A stretch of 64,000 nucleotides of DNA from FEN-1191 sp036490715 (GTDB lineage: Bacteria; Pseudomonadota; Gammaproteobacteria; Steroidobacterales; Steroidobacteraceae), in NCBI GenBank assembly GCA_036490715.1, contig DASXDL010000020.1, positions 20,921 to 84,920 on the forward strand. The letters are read 5' to 3'. Shown here piece after piece: positions 16,767 to 25,949 of the stretch; the stretch's first letter is position 1, and each line of letters opens with the position of its first letter. A program made the position numbers and the translations under genes. The notes under the pieces were generated by a model. The model was not told the DNA's origin and ran no database searches. It saw only the letters and a program-made list of their open reading frames with translations.

Positions 16767-17750
16767 ATGAAGCTCGCGGCATACATCGCGTTGCTGATCG
16801 GCCTCGCGGCGCTGGTGTACATCGTCGTGCAGTCGGATGCGCGCGCGATCCTGACACTGATCGCGCGCGCGGGATGGGTGCTGTGGTGCCTTGTGCCGTT
16901 GTACGCGTTGCCATTGTTGCCGGATTGTCTGGGTTGGCGCGTTCTGATACCTGCGCCGACGCGGATCGCAGTGCTTTACTGGATTGCAGCGGTTCGTCAG
17001 GCGGTCAACCGACTATTGCCGGTGGCCAATATCGGCGGCGAGCTCGTCGGCATGCGGCTGCTGGCTCAGTCCGGCGTAGAAGCTACGACGGCCGCAGCCA
17101 CCGTCATCGTTGAGTTGCTGGTGACGCTGATGAGCCAGTGCATATTTGTTGCCGTCGGCGTCGCGACACTGTTGCGCATCACCGGGGCGGTGCAGCTGAG
17201 CAGCCAGCTTGCGATCACCGTGGCCGCGTGTCTGCCGTTGCTGGCGGTACTGGTTCTACTATTGCGTCATGGCGGCGTGTTCGAGCGCTTCCAGCGCTTC
17301 GCCCAGCGCCTGCTCGGTGGCAGCCATCCGGCCGTCCCTTCGCTGCAGCTCGGCTCGCAGCTGGACGCGGCCGTCCGCGAGCGTTCCGATGCGCCGCTGC
17401 GTCTGCTGCGCACCGCGATGTTTCAGCTGGCAGGCTATCTGACCGGATGTCTTGGGACCTGGGCCGCACTCTACTGGTTGGGCTCGCCGGTCAGTTTCGC
17501 AGCCGCGCTGGTGCTGGAGAGCCTGTCACAGGCCGCGCGGCAATTCATCTTCATCGTACCGGCGGGCTTGGGGGTGCAGGAGATCAGCCTGCTGGCCGTC
17601 GGTCACGCGCTCGGCCTTGGCGCCGATGTGGCGATCGCACTGTCGCTGGCCAAGCGCATGGCTGAGATCGCGTTTGGCGTTCCGGCGCTGATCTCGTGGC
17701 AATGGTTCGAGGGCAGGCGCTGGCTGCGCCTGCGCAAATCATCAGGCTAA
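16767..17750 (+). CDS. Flippase-like integral membrane protein (LPG synthase TM/UPF0104 family)
   Basis: About 327 residues with eight or so hydrophobic helices. It resembles the membrane domain of lysylphosphatidylglycerol synthases and the HpnL group. Family markers visible are RQAVNRLLPVANIGGELVGMRLL near residue 70-90 and the ESLSQAARQFIFIVPAGLGVQE loop near 250. Members are thought to move lipids across the inner membrane. HpnL is linked to hopanoid metabolism, but no hopanoid gene lies in this window. Either the TTG at 16764 or the ATG at 16767 could be used; I chose ATG. Its stop overlaps that of the convergent permease gene. Confidence 0.85.
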   Translation: MKLAAYIALLIGLAALVYIVVQSDARAILTLIARAGWVLWCLVPLYALPLLPDCLGWRVLIPAPTRIAVLYWIAAVRQAVNRLLPVANIGGELVGMRLLAQSGVEATTAAATVIVELLVTLMSQCIFVAVGVATLLRITGAVQLSSQLAITVAACLPLLAVLVLLLRHGGVFERFQRFAQRLLGGSHPAVPSLQLGSQLDAAVRERSDAPLRLLRTAMFQLAGYLTGCLGTWAALYWLGSPVSFAAALVLESLSQAARQFIFIVPAGLGVQEISLLAVGHALGLGADVAIALSLAKRMAEIAFGVPALISWQWFEGRRWLRLRKSSG

Positions 17751-18694
17751 GCCGCCGGCGCTTGACCCCACCAGCGCCGCAGGCGCAATGCCGATAGCTC
17801 ACCGACCACGCCGCGTCGGAATGCCAGCACGCAGGCGACGAAGATGGCGCCGATGATCACGCCCACCCAACCGCCGACGATATCCGACAGGTACTCCTGC
17901 AGCGTGACCACCAGCGCCGCGCCGATCACCGGGCCGAAGAACGTGCCGGAACCGCCCAGCAGTGTCATCAGGATGACTTCACCAGAATTCGACTGTTGTA
18001 CGTCGGACAGCGTGATGAATCCGAGTACCAGCCCTTTGAGCGAACCGGCAAATCCGGCCAATGTCGCCGACAGCACGAACGCCAGCAGCTTGTAGCGATT
18101 GATGTCGTAACCAAGCGAGAGCGCGCGCGATTCGTTATCGCGAATCGCTTTGAGTACCTGCCCGTAGGGCGACTGTACGATGCGCCGGATCAGCAGGAAC
18201 TGCGCAACGAATGCCGCCAGCACCACGTAATACATCACGATATCGGAGCGCAGCGAAAACAGACCGAGAAAGCTGCCGCGCGCCACCCCCTGCAGGCCAT
18301 TTTCGCCACCGGTGAACGGCGCTTCCAGGCATACGAAGTACACCAGCTGTGCCAGTGCCAGCGTCACCATCGCCAGGTAGATGCCACGTCGCCGGATCGC
18401 TATGGCACCGATCACCCAGCCAAGTATCGCTGCCACCGCGACGCCCGCGCCGATGGCCGGCACCGTTCCCCAGCCGCGCGCGGTGATAAGCCAGGCGGTG
18501 GCGTAGCCGGCGGCACCGAAAAATGCCGCGTGACCGAACGACAGCATGCCGCTGAACCCGAGCAGCAGATTGTAAGCGCAGGCGAACATCGCGAAGCACA
18601 GCAGCTTCATCATGAAAATCGGATAGATGCCGATCAACGGCACGGCCAGCGCGAACGCGCAGATCACGATGTAGAAGATCATGGCCGGGCGCAT
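17747..18694 (-). CDS. livM: Branched-chain amino acid type ABC transporter permease (LivM-like)
   Basis: A 315-residue inner-membrane protein with about nine hydrophobic helices. Family signatures include NLLLGFSGMLSFGHAAFFGAAGYATAW near 45-70 and the EAA-type loop AIRDNESRALSLGYDINRYKLLAFVLSATLAG near 185-215. It forms the permease heterodimer with LivH, whose gene lies 4 bases upstream. It is the last gene of a five-gene operon (livG, livF, binding protein, livH, livM). The imported ligand may be an amino acid, amide or aromatic acid; the HAAT family is broad. Confidence 0.93.
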   Translation of the reverse strand: MRPAMIFYIVICAFALAVPLIGIYPIFMMKLLCFAMFACAYNLLLGFSGMLSFGHAAFFGAAGYATAWLITARGWGTVPAIGAGVAVAAILGWVIGAIAIRRRGIYLAMVTLALAQLVYFVCLEAPFTGGENGLQGVARGSFLGLFSLRSDIVMYYVVLAAFVAQFLLIRRIVQSPYGQVLKAIRDNESRALSLGYDINRYKLLAFVLSATLAGFAGSLKGLVLGFITLSDVQQSNSGEVILMTLLGGSGTFFGPVIGAALVVTLQEYLSDIVGGWVGVIIGAIFVACVLAFRRGVVGELSALRLRRWWGQAPAA

Positions 18695-18698
18695 CGGA

Positions 18699-19583
18699 CT
18701 ACTCCCTACCGAACAGTCCGGCCGGCCGCACGATCAGCACGATGGCCATGATCAGGAACACGATGACGTTCGAGGCCTCCGGATAGACCACCTTGGTAAA
18801 GCCCTCGATCACTCCGAGGGCCAAACCGCTTATCACCGAACCCAGAATCGAACCCATGCCGCCGATCACCACCACCGCAAACACCACCGTCACCAGCGTC
18901 GAGCCCATCAGCGGCGTGACCAGCACCACCGGGGCGGCGAGCACACCGGCGAGCGCCGCCAGTGCGATGCCGCCACCATAGGTCAGCGACACGATCAGCG
19001 GCACGTTCACGCCAAAGGCCTGCAGCAGCTGCGAGTTCTCGGTGGCGGCGCGCAGCGTCGATCCCAGGCGGGTGCGCTCGATCAGAAACCAGGTGACTCC
19101 ACACACCGTGACCGAGGCCAGAATCACCCAGGCGCGATACACCGGCAGTATCATGAAGCCGATATTGAGCGCGCCGCGCAGCGCCGAGGGTACGGGGTAA
19201 GACTGGCCCGAGGCGCCGAAGATCTCGCGCAGCGTGCCTTCGATGACCAGAGCCATGCCAAAGGTCAGCAGCAGACCGTACACCGGGTCGAGCCGGTACA
19301 GATGCCGCAGCAGCAGCCGCTCGGTGACGATGCCCAGCGCCCCGACAACCAGCGGCGCGAGCACCAGCGCCGCCCAGTAGTTGATGCCGAACCACTGCAT
19401 GCCGAGCAGCGCCGCGAACGCTCCCAATGTATAGAACGCGCCGTGGGCAAAATTGACCACGCCCATAAGCCCGAAGATCACGGCTAGGCCGAGACTGAGC
19501 ATTGCATAGAACGCCCCGTTCACCAGCCCCAACGTCAGCTGCCCCAGTATGACGGCAACCGGAATGCCGAAGATTTCGCTCAC
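18699..19583 (-). CDS. livH: Branched-chain amino acid type ABC transporter permease (LivH-like)
   Basis: A 294-residue integral membrane protein starting MSEIFGIPVAVILGQLTLGLVNGAFYAML. It carries the LivH signature GVVNFAHGAFYTLGAFAALL near residue 42-60 and the loop RAATENSQLLQAFGVNVPLIVSLTYGGGIALA near 175-205. It pairs with LivM. It is separated from the binding-protein gene by about 50 bases and from livM by 4 bases. Length is normal for the family. Confidence 0.93.
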   Translation of the reverse strand: MSEIFGIPVAVILGQLTLGLVNGAFYAMLSLGLAVIFGLMGVVNFAHGAFYTLGAFAALLGMQWFGINYWAALVLAPLVVGALGIVTERLLLRHLYRLDPVYGLLLTFGMALVIEGTLREIFGASGQSYPVPSALRGALNIGFMILPVYRAWVILASVTVCGVTWFLIERTRLGSTLRAATENSQLLQAFGVNVPLIVSLTYGGGIALAALAGVLAAPVVLVTPLMGSTLVTVVFAVVVIGGMGSILGSVISGLALGVIEGFTKVVYPEASNVIVFLIMAIVLIVRPAGLFGRE

Positions 19584-19631
19584 GGCAACGCCGCGCCCTG
19601 ATCGCCGCGCCCGGGCGTCACTTTAGGCGGT

Positions 19632-20837
19632 CTACTTAGGCGCCAGCGGACAGGCCCCGGTAATCGGACCGAACGCCTGCTCGCCGCTCATGGTGCGCAC
19701 GATCTTGTAGTAGTCCCAGGGATATTTGGATTCCTTCGGCGTCTTTACCTGCATCACGTACATGGTGTGAACCATGACTCCGTCGGCGCGTATGTAGCCA
19801 CCCTTGGCGAACATGTCGTTGATCTTGGTCTTCTTCAGCTCCGCCATCACCTTGTCCGGATCGGTAGAACCGACCGCTTTGACCGCCTTCAGATAGGTCA
19901 GAGTCGCCGAGTAGGCCCCGGACTGATCCATGGTCGGCTCGGCCTTGATCTTTTCAAACAAGCGCTTGGCAAACGCGCGGGTATCGTCGTTCAGATCCCA
20001 GTACCAGCCGGTCGTCAGGTACAGGCCCTGCGCAGTCTCGAGCCCTAGGCTGTGGATGTTGGTAATGAACGCCAACAGCGCCGCCGGCTTCATGGTCTTG
20101 GTGATGCCAAATTCGTTGGCAGCCTTGAGTGAATTGCTGAAGTCGCCGCCGGCATTGGCCAAGCCCAGCACCTGCGCTCCCGAGCCCTGGGCCTGCAGCA
20201 GGAACGAGGAAAAATCCGACGCCGCCAGCGGCACGCGTACTGCGCCGATGTTCTTGCCGCCGTTTTCCTCGACTACCTTGGAGGCGGCTGCTTGCAGCTG
20301 GGTGCCAAAGGCGTAATCGGCGGTCAGATAGAACCAGCTCTTGCCGCCTGCCTGAACGATCGCGGTCGCCGTGCCGTTGGCCAGCGACGTGGTGTCGTAG
20401 ACGTAGTGGATGGAGTAGGCGGTGCAGTCCTCGTTGGTCAGCGATGAGCCGCCCGCGCCGATGACAAACAGCGGCACCTTCTTCTGCGCCGCCACCTTGG
20501 CCATCGCGATATTGACCCCGGTATTGGAGCCGCCGAGCAGCATGTTCAGACCGTTCTGGTCCGCCCACTCGCGGAATTTGGACGCGCCCACGTCGGGCTT
20601 GTTCTGATGATCGGCGACCAGCACCTCGATCTTCTTGCCGAGCACGGTTCCGCCGAAATCCGCGATCGCCATCCTGACGGCTTCGACGCCCCCCGCCCCC
20701 ATGACGTCGGCGTAATTGCCTGACAGGTCATCGATGTCCCCAATGACGATGGTATCGCCGGTGGCGCACGCCGGGCCGGCACCGGTCAGCATCGACAGCC
20801 CAATCGCCAGACCGGTTGCCAGTATTCTGATTCTCAT
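19632..20837 (-). CDS. ABC transporter substrate-binding protein (type I periplasmic, HAAT family)
   Basis: A 401-residue protein with a signal peptide (RIRILATGLAIGLSMLTGAGPACA, probable cut after ACA near residue 25) and a Peripla_BP_6 fold. Markers are IVIGDIDDLSGNYADVMG at the mature start, VLVADHQNKPDVGASKFREW, and NANSAGD-type segments in the second lobe. It captures the ligand in the periplasm for LivHM/LivFG. Binding proteins of this subgroup, with DLSG and AGxGG motifs, often bind ligands other than leucine, including aromatic acids and amides, so the ligand is open. Confidence 0.92.
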   Translation of the reverse strand: MRIRILATGLAIGLSMLTGAGPACATGDTIVIGDIDDLSGNYADVMGAGGVEAVRMAIADFGGTVLGKKIEVLVADHQNKPDVGASKFREWADQNGLNMLLGGSNTGVNIAMAKVAAQKKVPLFVIGAGGSSLTNEDCTAYSIHYVYDTTSLANGTATAIVQAGGKSWFYLTADYAFGTQLQAAASKVVEENGGKNIGAVRVPLAASDFSSFLLQAQGSGAQVLGLANAGGDFSNSLKAANEFGITKTMKPAALLAFITNIHSLGLETAQGLYLTTGWYWDLNDDTRAFAKRLFEKIKAEPTMDQSGAYSATLTYLKAVKAVGSTDPDKVMAELKKTKINDMFAKGGYIRADGVMVHTMYVMQVKTPKESKYPWDYYKIVRTMSGEQAFGPITGACPLAPK

Positions 20838-20872
20838 TCCAGGTCTCCTCAGATAAATTGAGTGCGGGTTGC

Positions 20873-21577
20873 TCAGACGCCCAGTCGTTCGCTCAGCGTG
20901 GCGCGCCGTTCCGGCAGCTGTGCGGCGGCGAAGCCGTCCACGATCCGACCACGCTCCATGACGTAGAAGCGGTCGGCCAGCGGCAACGCGAAGCTGAAAT
21001 TCTGCTCCACCATCACGATGGTATAGCCGCGCTCGCGCAGCGTCTGAATCATGCGCGACAGCGCCTGCACGATCACCGGCGCGAGTCCTTCCGAGATCTC
21101 ATCCAGCAGCAGCAGCTTGGCTCCGCTGCGCAGGATGCGCGCCACCGCCAGCATTTGTTGCTCCCCTCCCGACAGCCGCGTGCCCTGGGTTGAGCGGCGC
21201 TCCTTCAGGTTGGGAAACATTGTATAGATTTCATCGATGCTCAGCCCGGCCGGGCCAACCAGCGGCGGCAGCCGCAGGTTTTCCTCGGCCGTCAGGCTTG
21301 CATAAATGCCGCGCTCCTCTGGGCAATAGCCCACGCCCAGGCGCGCGATGCGGTGCGGCGGCATCGCAATGGCCTCGCGGCCGTCGATCCTTACCGATCC
21401 GGATCGCCCGCCTACCAGGCCGATGATGGCCTTGAGCGTGGTGGTGCGCCCGGCGCCATTACGACCCAGCAGGATCACGACCTCGCCGCTGTCGACCTTG
21501 AAGTCAACGCCGTGCAGGATATGGGATTCGCCGTAATAGGCGTGCAATCCGGCGACGCACAGCAGCTCGGTGCTCAC
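20873..21577 (-). CDS. livF: ABC transporter ATP-binding protein (LivF-like)
   Basis: A 234-residue nucleotide-binding subunit. The signature LSGGEQQMLAVARIL, Walker B LLLLDEISEGLAP and the H-loop region are normal. The Walker A, however, reads GRNGAGRTTT, with Arg (codon CGC) where nearly all ATPases have the phosphate-binding Lys. The ATG overlaps the stop of livG by 4 bases. In the dimer LivG has an intact Walker A, so transport could run on one full site, or the Arg could still bind ATP as seen in some HAAT relatives. Confidence 0.92.
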   Translation of the reverse strand: MSTELLCVAGLHAYYGESHILHGVDFKVDSGEVVILLGRNGAGRTTTLKAIIGLVGGRSGSVRIDGREAIAMPPHRIARLGVGYCPEERGIYASLTAEENLRLPPLVGPAGLSIDEIYTMFPNLKERRSTQGTRLSGGEQQMLAVARILRSGAKLLLLDEISEGLAPVIVQALSRMIQTLRERGYTIVMVEQNFSFALPLADRFYVMERGRIVDGFAAAQLPERRATLSERLGV

Positions 21578-22350
21578 TGGTGCGCGCTGCCCAGTTGCGC
21601 CGTGGCGCTTCCCATGTAGGCTTCAGTCACCTGCGGGTTCCTCGACACCTCGGCATAGCTGCCGTCGGCAATGACCTGCCCGCGCTGCAGCACCGTAATC
21701 CGATCGGCGATCGTCGACACCACACTCATGTTGTGCTCCACCATCAGCACGGTACGATTGGCGGCGACGCGCTTGATCAGCGAGGTGATGCGATCGACAT
21801 CTTCGTGACCCAGGCCCTGCGTGGGTTCATCGAGCAGCAGCAGCTGCGGATCCATCGCCAATGTCGTGGCAAGTTCCAGCGCACGCTTGCGCCCGTACGG
21901 CAGCTCAACCGCCATTACCTCCGACAGCGTCTCCAGGCCGACGGCCTGCAGCAGTTCGGTGGCGCGCTGATCCAGAACCTTCAAGGTAGAACGCGGCTTC
22001 CAGAAGTGAAATGTCGTGCCCAGCGCCCGCTGTAGTCCCAGACGAACATTTTCCAGTACGGTCAAATGCAGGAATACGGCCGACATCTGGAATGAGCGCA
22101 CGATGCCGCGGCGCGCGACCTGGGCGGGATTTTCCGCGGTGATGTCCACGCCCTGGTAGACGATCGTGCCTCGGGTAGGCGGCAGAAACTTGGTCAGCAG
22201 ATTGAAAAAGGTCGTCTTGCCGGCGCCATTCGGCCCGATCAACGCATGAATCTGTCCGCGACGCACCTGGAGATCGACGCCGCATACAGCCATGAAACCA
22301 TTGAAGTCCTTGCTCAAGCCGCAGGATTCGATGATGACGTCATCAGCCAT
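21574..22350 (-). CDS. livG: ABC transporter ATP-binding protein (LivG-like)
   Basis: A 258-residue nucleotide-binding subunit with Walker A GPNGAGKTTFFNLL near 37-50, a signature region LPYGRKRALELATTLA near 155 (the degenerate ABC signature usual in LivG), Walker B LLLLDEPTQGLGHED and the H-loop MVEHNMSVV. It is the first gene of the operon and is followed by livF with a 4-base overlap. About 138 bases separate it from the next gene on the other side. Confidence 0.94.
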   Translation of the reverse strand: MADDVIIESCGLSKDFNGFMAVCGVDLQVRRGQIHALIGPNGAGKTTFFNLLTKFLPPTRGTIVYQGVDITAENPAQVARRGIVRSFQMSAVFLHLTVLENVRLGLQRALGTTFHFWKPRSTLKVLDQRATELLQAVGLETLSEVMAVELPYGRKRALELATTLAMDPQLLLLDEPTQGLGHEDVDRITSLIKRVAANRTVLMVEHNMSVVSTIADRITVLQRGQVIADGSYAEVSRNPQVTEAYMGSATAQLGSAHQ

Positions 22351-22417
22351 GATCAGCCATTGTCGTTATGGACCGGCACCCCCGCGCCGTAAGGCAGCAT
22401 CATGCGTCAGGAGCCGA

Positions 22418-22434
22418 ACGCCTGGCAAAGGCGT
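22418..22434. terminator. Small hairpin in the livG upstream region
   Basis: ACGCCT and AGGCGT pair perfectly around a GGCAA loop. It lies between the stop of the diguanylate cyclase gene and the start of livG, both on the minus strand. It could end the upstream operon, but there is no T-tract. Confidence 0.3.
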
Positions 22435-22488
22435 CGCGGCAGGCCGGCCCCGACTCTATATGATGGTACTCGCCGGATCGGCGGCGCG

Positions 22489-24069
22489 TTAGACCGCGAT
22501 GCAGGCATTGCGGCCGCCGTTCTTGGCCTTGTACAGCGCGGCGTCCGCCCGGTCGAATACGCTGTCGGCGCTGTCGCCGTCACGCAGCTCGGTCAGGCCG
22601 CACGATACCGTGACCCGGATCGGCGAACCGTGGAAGTGGAAACGCAACCGCTCCACCGACACGCGCATTTCCTCGGCGACCAGCAGCGCATCGCCCAGTT
22701 CGGTGCCCACCAGCAGGCTGACGAACTCCTCGCCACCAAAGCGGGCGAAGAAATCCACCCCGCGCCGGCCACGGCTCAGTGCCACAGCCACCTCGCGCAA
22801 CACGGCGTCGCCGCCACGATGGCCGCAGGCATCGTTGATCGACTTGAAGTGATCAATGTCCCAGACCAGGATTGCCACTGGGTGATGCAGGCGCTTCCAG
22901 CGGTCGAGTTCCTCGACGAAGCGTTCGTCGAATGACACGCGATTGGCCACGCGTGTCAGCGTATCGATGCGAGATCGCTGCTTTTCCAGATCGAGGCTGC
23001 GGCTGAGCTCGTGCGATTCCTTCTCCAGCGCGGCCAGACGCGAGTGCATGCGTTCGGAGCGGGCCGCGTGCTCCGCGAACCGATGCTGCTCGCGCTCGCG
23101 AAAATCGCGCACGTTGGTGGCCACGGCATCGAGCCGGTCGGTCACCAGTGCACGCAAAGTTGCCAGATCGTCGTTGGTGCGCACTTCGACCGACAGTCGC
23201 GACACCTGCGCCAGCAGATCGATGTTGAGGGTCTCGCGATCCTCGTGGTCGCGTTCGCGATCGGCATTGGCGCCGGACAGAAACTCGGTTATCTCGGCGA
23301 GCTTGTCGGTCACCTGTGACAGCGTCATGACCGCTTCCGCGCGCTCGCGCGCCACCGCTGCGCTGTGCGCCGCAATCAGGTCGCCGACGCGGCGCAGGAC
23401 CGCCGCCAGGGCGGCATCGGTATCGGTGGACGCCAGCTCGGCGCGAACCTTCGAGAGCTCCTCGGCGTTGCTCTCCGAACGGCCCAGTCGCTCGAGCAAA
23501 AGGGTCACGGCGTCGCAGCTCGCCTGCCAACGCGGCGACGTTTCGGGCATCACTGGCGATGGCGGCGCAGCGGTCGCCATCGATGCGGGCAGCGCGGTCG
23601 ATGCTGACGGGGCTGCTGCTGGCGTTTCGGGAGCCGGCACTGCGGGCGTCGGCGCTTTGCCGGCCGCCGGTTTTGCCTCGGCGGCAGCGGTGCGCGCCAC
23701 GCTCGGTTGATCGGCGGCGATGACCGCGCTGGTCAGTGCATCGAATAGGGCCGTGAGCTGCGCCTCGTCGGCGTCGCGGCGCGCAGCCGCGGACAGGCTT
23801 TGTAGCTGCGTAGTGAGACGTGCGTCACTGCTCTGCGCCAGGCCACACAGACGCGACACCAGGCGGCGCAGGATCTGCTCGATCCCGCGCCAGCGGCGTT
23901 CCTCGGTTTCCATCTCGCGCACTGCATCGAGATGCCTCTTTCTCCAGTCGACAGCCTCGCTCACGCGGTTCTCGCTCACGACAATGGCAGTGGTGTTATC
24001 GGCCGCAACGGCCGTCGCTTGAGTCAGCCGTCCCGGCGGCAACAACCCGCCGCAAGGGCTCGGCTCCAA
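22489..24069 (-). CDS. Diguanylate cyclase with long coiled-coil N-terminus
   Basis: Up to 526 residues; the first start is TTG at 24069 and the true start may lie further in, as the first 30 residues look unconserved. The N-terminal half is helical (about 40-125), then an Ala/Pro linker (about 125-178), then a second helical region with heptad patterns (about 180-365). The C-terminal GGDEF domain (about 368-526) has an active-site GGEEF at 445-449 and an RGVD inhibitory site exactly five residues before it, so product inhibition is likely. No transmembrane helix is seen. It is the last gene of the phosphoketolase operon, 12 bases after the PPK2 gene. Confidence 0.9.
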   Translation of the reverse strand: MEPSPCGGLLPPGRLTQATAVAADNTTAIVVSENRVSEAVDWRKRHLDAVREMETEERRWRGIEQILRRLVSRLCGLAQSSDARLTTQLQSLSAAARRDADEAQLTALFDALTSAVIAADQPSVARTAAAEAKPAAGKAPTPAVPAPETPAAAPSASTALPASMATAAPPSPVMPETSPRWQASCDAVTLLLERLGRSESNAEELSKVRAELASTDTDAALAAVLRRVGDLIAAHSAAVARERAEAVMTLSQVTDKLAEITEFLSGANADRERDHEDRETLNIDLLAQVSRLSVEVRTNDDLATLRALVTDRLDAVATNVRDFREREQHRFAEHAARSERMHSRLAALEKESHELSRSLDLEKQRSRIDTLTRVANRVSFDERFVEELDRWKRLHHPVAILVWDIDHFKSINDACGHRGGDAVLREVAVALSRGRRGVDFFARFGGEEFVSLLVGTELGDALLVAEEMRVSVERLRFHFHGSPIRVTVSCGLTELRDGDSADSVFDRADAALYKAKNGGRNACIAV

Positions 24070-24081
24070 AATATCAATGAC

Positions 24082-24960
24082 TTAGGTGGAAATGCGCAGC
24101 AGGCGCCGGCGAATAGCCAGGAGTTCCCGCCGGCGCCGCGCGCTGGTCTTCGGATAGCTCATGCTCAGGTCCTCAAGCGCCTGGACCACGATCTGCGACA
24201 CGATCAGGCGGCAGTTCTTCTTGTCGTCCGCAGGCACCACGTACCAGGGCGCGCACTGGCTGCTGGTGGCGCTGAGACAGTGTTCGTACGCCTTCATGTA
24301 TTGCTTCCAGAAGCTGCGCTCGGTCAGATCGGCGGCACAGATCTTCCAGTTTTTTTCCGGATCGTCGATGCGCTCGACAAAGCGCTTGCACTGCTCCTGC
24401 TTCGACAGGTGCAGGTAGAACTTGAGGATCCGGGTATCGTTGTCGTGCAGATGCTTCTCGAGCGCGTTGATCGAGCGATAGCGCTCGTGCCAGATCCGGC
24501 GCTCATCATTGCCGGCATCCGGCAGCCCTTCGCCCTGCAGAATGTCGGGGTGTACCCGCACGATCAGCACTTCCTCGTAATACGAGCGGTTGAAGATGCC
24601 GATGCGACCGCGCTCCGGCAGCTCGCGCGTGGTGCGCCAGAGGAAGTCGTGCTGCAGTTCACTCGGGCTCGGATGCTTGAAGCTGTAGACCTGGCAACCT
24701 TGCGGATTGACGCCCGACATCACGTGACGGATCGCGCCGTCCTTGCCGGCCGCATCCATGGCCTGAAAGATCAAGAGGATGGCGTGCTGGTTCGATGCAT
24801 ACAGCAGTTGCTGCAGCGAACTCAGCCGCGCCACATGTTGCTCGAGAATCTCGCGGTAGTGCTTGTCGGAACGATAGACCGGCGCAATCCTCGTCGGCCA
24901 TTTGTGGAGTTTGACGGCATCGCCCGCCTGCACCTGGAAGCGCTTCGGATGTATCTTCAT
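24082..24960 (-). CDS. ppk2: Polyphosphate kinase 2 family protein
   Basis: A 292-residue PPK2-family enzyme that moves phosphate between polyphosphate and nucleotides. Walker A is at about 67-75 (AMDAAGKDG) and the Walker B/lid region is FNRSYYEEVLIVRVHP near 123. The segment RSFWKQYMKAYEHCLSATSSQCAPWYVVPADDKKN follows, as in the family. The overall form is the one-domain type (PA0141-like or polyP:nucleotide phosphotransferase); whether it makes ADP, ATP or uses AMP cannot be decided by eye. Its ATG overlaps the end of the alcohol dehydrogenase gene by 4 bases. The phosphoketolase neighbour yields acetyl phosphate, so both fit an energy reserve role. Confidence 0.93.
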   Translation of the reverse strand: MKIHPKRFQVQAGDAVKLHKWPTRIAPVYRSDKHYREILEQHVARLSSLQQLLYASNQHAILLIFQAMDAAGKDGAIRHVMSGVNPQGCQVYSFKHPSPSELQHDFLWRTTRELPERGRIGIFNRSYYEEVLIVRVHPDILQGEGLPDAGNDERRIWHERYRSINALEKHLHDNDTRILKFYLHLSKQEQCKRFVERIDDPEKNWKICAADLTERSFWKQYMKAYEHCLSATSSQCAPWYVVPADDKKNCRLIVSQIVVQALEDLSMSYPKTSARRRRELLAIRRRLLRIST

Positions 24961-25949
24961 TGCCCGGATGCTACCAGCACCGCGGCGCCTTCAAAGCGTC
25001 CGGCGCGCAGGTCGGCGAGCGCCTCATTGGCCTGGCGCAGCGGATAGCGGCGGCTCTGCGTGACGATGCCGACCTCGGGCGCCAGCCGCAGAAAATCCAC
25101 GCCGTCCTGGCGCGTCAGGTTCGCCACCGACATCAGCTCGCGCTCCTGCCACAGCAGCCGATAGGGAAAACTGGGGATGTCGCTCATGTGAATGCCGGCG
25201 CACACGACGCGACCACTTTTGCGCACAGCCGCAAGCGCCGTGGGCACCAACTCACCGATCGGGGCAAAGATGATCGCGGCGTCGAGCGGCTCCGGTGGGA
25301 CCTCGTCCGAGCCACCGCTCCAAATTGCTCCCAGCGAGCGTGCGAATGCTTGCGTGGCGGTATCGCCTGTGCGCGTGAACGCATACACCGAGCGTCCTTG
25401 CCAGCGCGCCACCTGGGCGATGATGTGCGCGGCGGCCCCGAAACCGTATAGCCCGAGCCGCTGCGCCTCGCCGGCCATCACCAGCGCGCGCCAGCCGATC
25501 AGGCCGGCGCACAGCAGCGGTGCCTGCGCGACATCGTCGCCTTGCTCGCCGAGCGCAAAGGCGTAGCGTGCGTCGGCGATCGCCGCGGTGGCGTAGCCGC
25601 CGTCGCGGGTGTAGCCGGTGAACAGCGGCCGATCGCACAGATTTTCGCGGTTGGCGCGGCAGTAGCGGCACACCCCGCAGGTATATCCCAGCCACGGCAC
25701 GCCGACGCGCTGCCCCAACTGCAGAAAATCGACGTCCGCGCCAATGGCATCGATCCTGCCCACGATCTCGTGGCCTGGAATGATCGGCAGCTTCGGATCG
25801 GCCAGCTCGCCGTCGAGCAAGTGCAGGTCGGTGCGGCACACGCCGCAGGCCGAGATCCGCACGCGGATTTCACCCGGTCCGGGCTTGCGATCAGGAAGCT
25901 CGGTCCACTCCAGCGCCTGTCGGGGCGCTCGCAGCAGCATCGCCTGCAT
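24957..25949 (-). CDS. Zinc-dependent alcohol dehydrogenase
   Basis: A 330-residue medium-chain dehydrogenase. Catalytic zinc ligands are Cys in ACGVCRTD and His in PGHEIVG; the structural zinc lobe has four Cys in CGVCRYCRANRENLC. The nucleotide-binding turn reads LYGFGAAAH, a GxGxxx variant near 170. It belongs to the AdhP-like group of short zinc ADHs often found next to phosphoketolase or acetate genes. The gene touches the phosphoketolase stop (one base apart) and overlaps ppk2 by 4 bases. It may reduce acetaldehyde or other aldehydes for redox balance. Confidence 0.9.
   Translation of the reverse strand: MQAMLLRAPRQALEWTELPDRKPGPGEIRVRISACGVCRTDLHLLDGELADPKLPIIPGHEIVGRIDAIGADVDFLQLGQRVGVPWLGYTCGVCRYCRANRENLCDRPLFTGYTRDGGYATAAIADARYAFALGEQGDDVAQAPLLCAGLIGWRALVMAGEAQRLGLYGFGAAAHIIAQVARWQGRSVYAFTRTGDTATQAFARSLGAIWSGGSDEVPPEPLDAAIIFAPIGELVPTALAAVRKSGRVVCAGIHMSDIPSFPYRLLWQERELMSVANLTRQDGVDFLRLAPEVGIVTQSRRYPLRQANEALADLRAGRFEGAAVLVASGQ

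Noticed and set aside
16255..16914. Upstream part of the long minus-strand frame ending at 15943
   Set aside because: It runs antisense to the RHH-like and flippase-like genes; only the segment from ATG 16254 looks like a protein.
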